From: Lysobacterales bacterium
GTDB taxonomy: Bacteria > Pseudomonadota > Gammaproteobacteria > Xanthomonadales > Rhodanobacteraceae
Direction: 5' to 3'
DNA: 64,000 nt
Assembly: GCA_017305135.1 (NCBI GenBank)
Contig: JAFKNA010000004.1
Location: forward strand, 326,275-390,274
Both the position numbers and the translations under genes were made by a program. This document shows, piece after piece, positions 56,620 to 64,000 of the stretch. The notes below the pieces were generated by a model, which made no database searches, was not told the origin of the DNA, and worked only from the letters and a program-made list of their open reading frames with translations. Each line of letters opens with the position of its first letter. Position 1 is the first letter of the stretch.

Positions 56620-57792
56620 CTATTCCCCGATCACGCCGTGGATAGGGCGCACGCTGCCCCAGCTCTTGCAGCTCGGGCATTGCCAGTGGTGGGCCTTGGC
56701 GCCGAAGCCGCAGCGCGTGCAGCGATACATCGACTTGCCCTCGACCAGCTTGCGCGTCAGCTCGCGCAGCGCCAGCAGATTGTCGCGCGCCTCGCCGTGG
56801 GCGTTCTGCAGGCTGACGTCGATCAGCGCCATCAGCGCGCGCACCGACGGCCGCTGGCGCAGGATGTCGTTGAGGAAACCCACCGCGGCCGCTTCGCCGC
56901 GCGTGGCCGCATACATCCGCGCCAGCGCCAGCACCGGCGACACGCCGTGGTAGCGTTCGGTGATGGCGAGCAGGAACGTCTCCGCGCGTTGCATGCGGCC
57001 GGCGCGCGAATAGCTGTCCAGGAGCGGCGCGAGGATTTCCGGCATGTAGTCGACGTCGAGCTCGGCGACGCGCTCGAACGCATCGATGGCGGCGTCGTAC
57101 TGGCCGGCGCCCGCCTCGACCTGGCCGCGGATCATCCACGCGCGCACGCAGGTGGCATCGGCGGCCAGTGCCTCGGCAAGCTGTGCGCGCGCCTCGGCCA
57201 TGTCGTGGCGCAGGCGCGCGCCTTCGGCAAGTTCGCAGTGGAACTGCGCGATCAGCATGCCCTGCGATTCGCCGCCGACTTCCTGCAGGCGGCGCGCCTG
57301 CTCGATGGCCTTGGGCCAGTCCCGCTCGTGCTGGTAGATCGAGATCAGGTGCTTGAGCGCCGGCGGCGCCAGCGCGTCCATCGCGACGAGGTCGGTGAAC
57401 AGCGTCTCGGCGCGATCGAGCAGGCCCGCGCGCATGTAGTCCTCGCCCAGTTCCAGCAGGGCGACGGTCTTTTCCTCGCGGCTGAGGTTCGGCCGCGCGA
57501 TCAGGTGCTGGTGCACGCGGATGGCGCGATCCACTTCGCCGCGGCGGCGGAACAGGTTGCCGAGCGCAAGATGCGTCTCGACCGTGTCGCTGTTGACCTC
57601 GGCCAGCTTCAGGAAGACCTCGATGGCCTTGTCCTGCTGCTCGTTCAGGAGATAGTTGAGGCCGCGGAAATAGCTGGTCGAGAGCTCGTTGACGCGCGCG
57701 CCGGAGGTGCGCTCGCTGCGCCGGCGCCCGAGCACCCAGCCGGAGAAGGCGGCGACCGGAAGCAGCAGGAACAGGAGGGCGAGTTCGTTCAT
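56620..57792 (-). CDS. lapB: LPS assembly protein LapB (YciM)
   Basis: 390 residues. A membrane anchor at the very N-terminus (ALLFLLLPVAAFSGWVLGRR), nine TPR repeats, and a C-terminal rubredoxin-type zinc site (YRCTRCGF...WQCPSCKSW). Modulates LpxC turnover with FtsH. Start overlaps the lapA stop by ATGA. Confidence 0.95.
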   Translation of the reverse strand: MNELALLFLLLPVAAFSGWVLGRRRSERTSGARVNELSTSYFRGLNYLLNEQQDKAIEVFLKLAEVNSDTVETHLALGNLFRRRGEVDRAIRVHQHLIARPNLSREEKTVALLELGEDYMRAGLLDRAETLFTDLVAMDALAPPALKHLISIYQHERDWPKAIEQARRLQEVGGESQGMLIAQFHCELAEGARLRHDMAEARAQLAEALAADATCVRAWMIRGQVEAGAGQYDAAIDAFERVAELDVDYMPEILAPLLDSYSRAGRMQRAETFLLAITERYHGVSPVLALARMYAATRGEAAAVGFLNDILRQRPSVRALMALIDVSLQNAHGEARDNLLALRELTRKLVEGKSMYRCTRCGFGAKAHHWQCPSCKSWGSVRPIHGVIGE

Positions 57793-58058
57793 GCGCGGGA
57801 AGCGGGTTCGACCGGCAGGGCAGATGTTCCGCCGACAGTCGCGCGCACCACGGCGCGGCGGCGGGCGGCGCCCGCGTACCAGGCCGTCAGTCCACCCAGG
57901 ACCCAGCCCAGGGCGAGCGCGAGCAACAGCGCGGGGCCGAGCGGCAGCGCCACCTGCGCGAAATGGAAATCGACGAGCACCGGCGCCGTGTTGAAGGCGC
58001 CGAACAGCGCGCCCGCGAGGAGCACGCCGAGAACGCACGCTGCAGGAATCAGCCGCAT
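57789..58058 (-). CDS. lapA: LapA-type small membrane protein (DUF1049)
   Basis: 89 residues with two hydrophobic helices (LIPAACVLGVLLAGALFGAFN and LGPALLLALALGWVLGGLTAW) separated by a short VDFHFAQV strand, the classic LapA layout. ATG at 58058; a GTG at 58067 (adding MPA) is equally plausible because both ribosome sites are weak. Paired with lapB by ATGA. Confidence 0.9.
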   Translation of the reverse strand: MRLIPAACVLGVLLAGALFGAFNTAPVLVDFHFAQVALPLGPALLLALALGWVLGGLTAWYAGAARRRAVVRATVGGTSALPVEPASRA

Positions 58059-58148
58059 GGCCGGCACCGTCCGGGCCGACCCGCCGGCAGCCGCGCAGGG
58101 CCATCCGGACCCTGCCCCGTCGTGCCGCGGGAGGCGATGCGCGAGAGA

Positions 58149-58460
58149 TCAGGCCGGCGTGGGATCGCCTTCCTTGAGTGCCGTCTGGTTGACCCGTTCA
58201 CGCAGTTCCTTGCCAGGCTTGAAATGGGGTACGTGCTTGCCCGGCAGCGCCACCGCTTCCCCCGTCTTGGGGTTGCGGCCCATGCGCGGCGGGCGGTAAT
58301 GCAGTGAGAAACTGCCGAATCCGCGGATCTCGATGCGCTTGCCGTCGGCCAGCGACTGGCTCAACTGCTCCAGCACGCTCTTGACGGCGAGTTCGACGTC
58401 GCTGGCGGCAAGATGCTTCTGCCGCTGCGCCAAGGCTTCGATCAACTCCGACTTGGTCAT
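58149..58460 (-). CDS. ihfB: integration host factor subunit beta
   Basis: 103 residues. [17 protein letters not shown] opens; [27 protein letters not shown] is the canonical IHF beta arm and end of the fold. Bends DNA; IHF commonly stimulates sigma-54 promoters, relevant to this window. The 58461-58559 gap to rpsA carries a strong hairpin pair. Confidence 0.96.
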   Translation of the reverse strand: MTKSELIEALAQRQKHLAASDVELAVKSVLEQLSQSLADGKRIEIRGFGSFSLHYRPPRMGRNPKTGEAVALPGKHVPHFKPGKELRERVNQTALKEGDPTPA

Positions 58461-58483
58461 CTGGTTTGCCGGCCCCCAATCCG

Positions 58484-58550
58484 AAAAAAACGCGCACCGT
58501 CACCGATGCGCGCGAGAGATCGCGGCGCGCGGCTCCCGGCCGCGCGCCGC
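58484..58550 (-). terminator. double hairpin with T-run after rpsA
   Basis: On the minus strand a 12-base-pair stem (58550-58539 with 58533-58522, loop CGGGA) is followed by a second hairpin CGCGCA...TGCGCG (58512-58491) and then TTTTTTT at 58490-58484. The second is a textbook intrinsic terminator just after the rpsA stop and 24 bases before ihfB. Confidence 0.75.
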
Positions 58551-58559
58551 ATGCCCCGG

Positions 58560-60227
<1,668 letters not shown>

Positions 60228-60365
60228 GTTGGTTCCAGTCATGAAACAGGTCGCGCCCGGCATGGGGCCGACCCACCTTTCAGTGGATGCGAATGCGCCG
60301 CATCGTTGCGTGCCGGCGGCCACCGCCGGACTTGTGCCCTCGCGGGCGATTCTCGTTGCTCGGAA

Positions 60366-61049
60366 TCAGGCGCCGCGGACGAGCGACAGCACGCGCGCGA
60401 CGACGTCCTGCACCGGAATTCCCGTGGTGTCGACCACCACGGCATCCGCCGCCGGGCGCAGTGGCGCGACCTCGCGGCTGGCGTCACGCGCGTCACGCGC
60501 CTCGATTTCGAGCAAAAGGGATGAGAGATTAACAGCCAACCCCTTTGCCTTCAACTGCTTATACCGCCGCCCGGCGCGCTCCTGCGCACTCGCGGTAAGG
60601 AATACCTTGTGCCCGGCGTCGGGAAACACCACGGTGCCCATGTCGCGCCCGTCGGCGACCAGTCCCGGCGCCTGGCGGAAGTCCCGCTGCAACTGCAGCA
60701 GGGCCTCGCGCACCGCCGGGATCGCGGCGATCGCCGAAGCGGCCGCGCCGGCGGTTTCGGTGCGGATCGCATCGGTGGCATCGACGCCGTCGACGATGAC
60801 GCGCAGCTCGCCCGTCGCCGATGCGCGGAACTCGATCCGCGTCGCCGCCGCGCAGCGCGCCGCCGCCGCAGCATCGGAGAGGTCGATGCCGGCAAGCCCG
60901 GCCGCGTACCCGACCGCGCGATAGAGCGCACCCGAATCCAGCAGGCGCCAGCCGAGCGCCGTCGCCACGGCGTGGCTGACCGTGCCCTTGCCGGCGCCGG
61001 ACGGGCCGTCGATGGCCAGGACCGGGGCGGATGGATCGGCTGGACTCAT
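60366..61049 (-). CDS. cmk: cytidylate kinase
   Basis: 227 residues. [20 protein letters not shown] is the P-loop; [30 protein letters not shown] and a C-terminal VVDTTGI complete the family set. CMP/dCMP phosphorylation. Between aroA and rpsA as usual. Confidence 0.97.
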   Translation of the reverse strand: MSPADPSAPVLAIDGPSGAGKGTVSHAVATALGWRLLDSGALYRAVGYAAGLAGIDLSDAAAAARCAAATRIEFRASATGELRVIVDGVDATDAIRTETAGAAASAIAAIPAVREALLQLQRDFRQAPGLVADGRDMGTVVFPDAGHKVFLTASAQERAGRRYKQLKAKGLAVNLSSLLLEIEARDARDASREVAPLRPAADAVVVDTTGIPVQDVVARVLSLVRGA

Positions 61050-61170
61050 GCGGCGTTCCGCGGAAAAACCGGTGAGTCTACCGGCTTTGCACGACGGTGT
61101 GTGCCGGCATCGACCCATCCGGCCACCGCCGGACTGCACGGATACCATGATCCGGTTTTCATGAGCGGGC

Positions 61171-62505
61171 TCAAGCCCCCGGCCTGGATAGCGAGGCGAG
61201 GGCGATGCCGGCCGCCTGCGCCAGCGCGACGAAGCCGGGAAAGGAGGTGGCGACATTGGCGCAATCGCCGATCCGCAGCGGTGCGCCCGCGAGCGCGCCA
61301 GCCACGGCGAAGCTCATGGCGATGCGGTGATCGCCGGCGCTGTCGACCTCGCCGCCACCGAGCACCCCGCCATGGATGTCGGCGCCATCGGGCAGCTCGC
61401 GGACGAAAATGCCAAGGCGTGCGAGGCCCCTGGCCATCATGGCGATTCGGTCCGACTCCTTGACGCGCAGCTCGGCGGCGCCACGGATGCGCGTCACGCC
61501 TTCCGCGGCAGCGGCGGCGATGAACAGGATCGGGAACTCGTCGATCATGTCCGGCACCAGCGCTTCCGGCACGTCGATGCCGCGGAGCGGCGCGTGGCGT
61601 ACCTCAAGGTCCGCCACCCGTTCGCCGCCGGACTCGTGGCGGTCATGCGCGCGGATGTCGGCGCCCATCAGTCGCAGCGCGTCGAGCAAGCCGGTGCGGC
61701 GGGGATTGAGGCCCACTCCGCGCAGCAGCAGGCGCGAACCCGGCACGAGGCTGGCGGCGACGATGAAGAACGCGGCCGAGGAAAAGTCAGCCGGCACGAC
61801 GACCTCGGTGGCGCGCAGGCGATGTCCCCCTTCGAGGCGCGCCACGCCGGGCTCGAAGCGGATCGGCCAGCCGAATGCGGCCAGCATGCGCTCGGTGTAG
61901 TCGCGGGTCGGGCGGGGTTCGCGAATGCAGGTCTCGCCCTTTGCACGCAGGCCGGCGAGGAGCAGTGCCGACTTCACCTGCGCGCTCGCCACGGGCGGCG
62001 TGTAGTCGATGCCGTTGAGCCCGGTGTGGCCACGGATGCGGAGTGGCGGCAGCCCGCCCTGCTGCGCCTCGATGCGCGCGCCCATGCGCGCCAACGGCCC
62101 GGTCACGCGCTGCATCGGCCGTTGCCGCAGCGAAGCGTCGCCGGTCAGGGTGGAATCGAAATCCTGCCCCGCAAGAAGCCCGGCCAACAGGCGCATGCCG
62201 GTACCGGAGTTGCCGCAATCGAACACGCCGGCGGGCGCGGCCAGGCCGTCGATACCGACGCCGTGCACGAGGCGTGTGCCCGGCGCGGGCTGCCCGATGC
62301 GCACCCCCATCGCGGCGAAGATCGCCGCCGTGGCGCGGGTGTCCTCGCCTTCGAGGAAGCCGTCGATCCGCGACGTGCCATCCGCCAGCGCGGCCAGCAT
62401 GATCGCGCGGTGCGACACCGACTTGTCGCCCGGCACCCCAATCTCGCCACGGAGCGGCCCGGAGCGCCGCGCGATCCAGTCGATGCGGGGCGCCGCACCG
62501 TTCAT
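61171..62505 (-). CDS. aroA: 3-phosphoshikimate 1-carboxyvinyltransferase (EPSP synthase)
   Basis: 444 residues. [22 protein letters not shown] and [16 protein letters not shown] (G-N-S-G-T) are class signatures; RVKESDRI near the C-terminus binds [13 protein letters not shown] at 62505 is preferred; an in-frame ATG at 62535 is unsupported. Aromatic amino-acid pathway. Separated from serA by 96 bases. Confidence 0.96.
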   Translation of the reverse strand: MNGAAPRIDWIARRSGPLRGEIGVPGDKSVSHRAIMLAALADGTSRIDGFLEGEDTRATAAIFAAMGVRIGQPAPGTRLVHGVGIDGLAAPAGVFDCGNSGTGMRLLAGLLAGQDFDSTLTGDASLRQRPMQRVTGPLARMGARIEAQQGGLPPLRIRGHTGLNGIDYTPPVASAQVKSALLLAGLRAKGETCIREPRPTRDYTERMLAAFGWPIRFEPGVARLEGGHRLRATEVVVPADFSSAAFFIVAASLVPGSRLLLRGVGLNPRRTGLLDALRLMGADIRAHDRHESGGERVADLEVRHAPLRGIDVPEALVPDMIDEFPILFIAAAAAEGVTRIRGAAELRVKESDRIAMMARGLARLGIFVRELPDGADIHGGVLGGGEVDSAGDHRIAMSFAVAGALAGAPLRIGDCANVATSFPGFVALAQAAGIALASLSRPGA

Positions 62506-62601
62506 GCCGATGCCCCCCGGCCAGGCGTGTCGCAACGGTGGCGCAGGCCGGCGCGGGCGGAAACGAGCGATGCCCCTGCCGGCGACCCGCAGGCGGCTGG
62601 C

Positions 62602-63780
62602 TCAGGCATCGCGTCCGCCGCCGAGCACGCGCACCGAGAGGATGCCGTCGATGCCGGCGATGGCGTCGGCAAGCCCGTCAGGCACCTGCGCGTCGACATC
62701 GATCAGGGTGTAGGCGAGCTCGCCGCGCGAGGCGTTGAGCATCTGCGCGATGTTCATGCCGGCCTCGCCGAGCACGTGCGAGAGCTGGCCGATCATGTTC
62801 GGGCGGTTCTGGTTGGCGATGCAGATGCGTGCGTGGCCACTGCGCGCCATGCGCGCTTCCGGGAAGTTGACGGAATTGTGCACGTTGCCGTGCTCGAGAA
62901 AGTCGCGGAGCTGGTCAACCGCCATCGCCGCGCAGTTCTCCTCGGCCTCGCCGGTCGACGCACCGAGGTGCGGCAGCGCTATCACGCGCGGATCGCCGAG
63001 CAGGTCGGCCGCCGGAAAATCGCAGACGTAGCGGCCGATCCGCCCATCCGCCAGCCCCTGCCGGAGCGCCATCGCGTCCACCACGCCCTCACGCGCGAAA
63101 TTGAGCAGCACCACGCCCTGGCGCACACGCGCGAGCGAGGCCGCGCCGAAGATGCCCCGCGTGCGGTCGTTCAGCGGCAGGTGGAAGCTGAGAAAATCCG
63201 AGCCGGCGAGGAGTTCGTCGAGCGAACCCGCCTTCGCCACCTCCGACGACAGCGCCCACGCACCATCGATGGTCATGTAGGGATCGAGACCCGCCACCCG
63301 CATGCCGAGCGCATGCGCCGCGTTCGCCACCTTGACCCCGATCGCGCCGAGGCCGACCACGCCGAGCGTCCTGCCCGCGAGCTCCGAACCGACGAAGCGC
63401 TTCTTCTCGGCCTCGACCCGGTGATCGAGATCCGCGCCGGCAGAAAGTGTCGCCACGAATGCGAGCGCGTCGGCGATGTTGCGCGCCGCCAGCAGCATGC
63501 CGGCGACCACCAGTTCCTTCACCGCATTGGCATTGGCGCCGGGCGCGTTGAACACTGGCACCCCGCGGGCGGACAGCGCCGCCACCGGGATGTTGTTGGT
63601 GCCAGCCCCGGCCCGTGCCACCGCCTTGATGCTCCCCGGCAGCGGACGCGCATGCATGTCGGCCGAGCGCACCAGCACCGCGTCGGGCTGCCCGATCTCG
63701 CTGGCGACGCGATAGCGGTTCGCCGGCAAGCGATCAAGCCCGCTGCGGGCGATGTTGTTGAGGGTCTGGATGGTGAGCAT
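62602..63780 (-). CDS. serA: D-3-phosphoglycerate dehydrogenase
   Basis: 392 residues. GVVGLGAIGVKVANAAHALG is the NAD loop; NFAREGVVD and GEAEENCAAMAVDQL mark the catalytic region, and the last about 70 residues (QNRPNMIGQLSHVLGEAGMNIAQMLNASRGELAYTLIDVD) form an ACT domain. First step of serine biosynthesis. It precedes aroA in the same orientation. Confidence 0.93.
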   Translation of the reverse strand: MLTIQTLNNIARSGLDRLPANRYRVASEIGQPDAVLVRSADMHARPLPGSIKAVARAGAGTNNIPVAALSARGVPVFNAPGANANAVKELVVAGMLLAARNIADALAFVATLSAGADLDHRVEAEKKRFVGSELAGRTLGVVGLGAIGVKVANAAHALGMRVAGLDPYMTIDGAWALSSEVAKAGSLDELLAGSDFLSFHLPLNDRTRGIFGAASLARVRQGVVLLNFAREGVVDAMALRQGLADGRIGRYVCDFPAADLLGDPRVIALPHLGASTGEAEENCAAMAVDQLRDFLEHGNVHNSVNFPEARMARSGHARICIANQNRPNMIGQLSHVLGEAGMNIAQMLNASRGELAYTLIDVDAQVPDGLADAIAGIDGILSVRVLGGGRDA

Positions 63781-63796
63781 GGTGGGGCCGATGGTC

Positions 63797-63820
63797 GTGA
63801 TTGGTGATTCGGGATTCGTG
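63797..63820 (+). repeat. GGTGATTCGGGATTCG-type repeat
   Basis: A short GATTNGG array in the gap between serA and the truncated gene at the window end. The 63821-63884 remainder shows nothing else. Confidence 0.55.
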
Positions 63821-63884
63821 AGTGGAGGTGGACGTTCACGACGTCATCCCGGCGAAAGCCCACTGCTGTCCGGCACGGTTGTTG

Positions 63885-64000
63885 CTAGCAGGCGGCGGCG
63901 AACGCGAACCGATGCTGCGCATCCTCCAGTTGCTTTCGTCGTTTTCTCCGCGCGTAGGTTTCCCGGTAATGGGCTTCCACGCCAGGGCGCTGGAAGAGGG
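63885..64000 (-). CDS. C-terminal end of an unidentified gene
   Basis: A minus frame open from the window edge to a TAG at 63887-63885 reads LFQRPGVEAHYRETYARRKRRKQLEDAQHRFAFAAAC. The charged RRKRRKQLED helix looks like a protein tail. It cannot be assigned from so little sequence, and could be chance. Confidence 0.25.
   Translation of the reverse strand, partial: LFQRPGVEAHYRETYARRKRRKQLEDAQHRFAFAAAC

Overview
The window reads as chromosomal DNA of a high-GC gammaproteobacterium, most likely of the Xanthomonadales (Lysobacterales). The evidence is the set of housekeeping neighbourhoods (rpsA-ihfB-lapA-lapB-wbpL/wbpM-like-galU; aroA-cmk-rpsA; ndk-rlmN-pilF-rodZ-yfgM-bamB-der; guaB-guaA-tadA) and short intergenic arrays of GGGATTCGG/GGGAATCGG units, which I associate with that order. 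I saw no rRNA, tRNA, CRISPR array or complete insertion sequence.

Bases 1 to about 20,000 are an accessory glycan island in two arms. The plus arm (1-5104) holds a truncated gene end, a CgeB-type glycosyltransferase, a sugar nucleotidyltransferase, a clan-A glycosidase-like protein whose barrel looks circularly permuted, a phosphopentomutase-like enzyme and a GT9-like transferase. The minus arm (19984 down to 8179) is one run of 12 genes with overlapping or abutting ends: UDP-glucuronate decarboxylase-like, two further nucleotide-sugar epimerases, an alcohol dehydrogenase, a Gfo/Idh/MocA oxidoreductase, one GT4 and three CgeB-type transferases, a small acidic protein, a methyltransferase and a short-chain dehydrogenase with a histone-H1-like tail. 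Between the arms lie a small unknown gene and a hybrid histidine kinase.

Bases 20,128-25,000 hold topoisomerase IB, a CBS-pair protein, an NtrC-family sigma-54 activator, a sensorless histidine kinase and a small unknown gene. I find five -24/-12 (sigma-54) promoter matches, each in correct orientation before a gene start: the small gene/hybrid kinase pair, the 12-gene operon, the CBS gene, the activator itself and the second small gene. The most interesting reading of the window is therefore a sigma-54/two-component regulon that switches on a pentose- or deoxysugar-containing surface glycan, possibly as a stress or desiccation response. That physiological role is inference.

From 25,273 to 64,000 the content is mostly core: tadA, guaA, guaB (with a VapC/Phd-type toxin-antitoxin pair inserted between guaB and guaA, bracketed by inverted repeat arrays), a DUF72 protein, a Fic-protein remnant, truC, folD, der, bamB, yfgM, rodZ, pilF, rlmN and ndk. 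Then come a TetR-family regulator with an adjacent palindromic operator and a fadN/fadA-type beta-oxidation pair, a 925-residue exported beta-propeller-like protein, csaA, a large membrane PAS/GGDEF/EAL sensor, a lipoprotein, a small membrane protein, the galU/wbpM/wbpL-like O-antigen genes, lapBA, ihfB, rpsA, cmk, aroA, serA and the end of an unidentified gene. IHF beta is encoded here too, and IHF commonly assists sigma-54 promoters.
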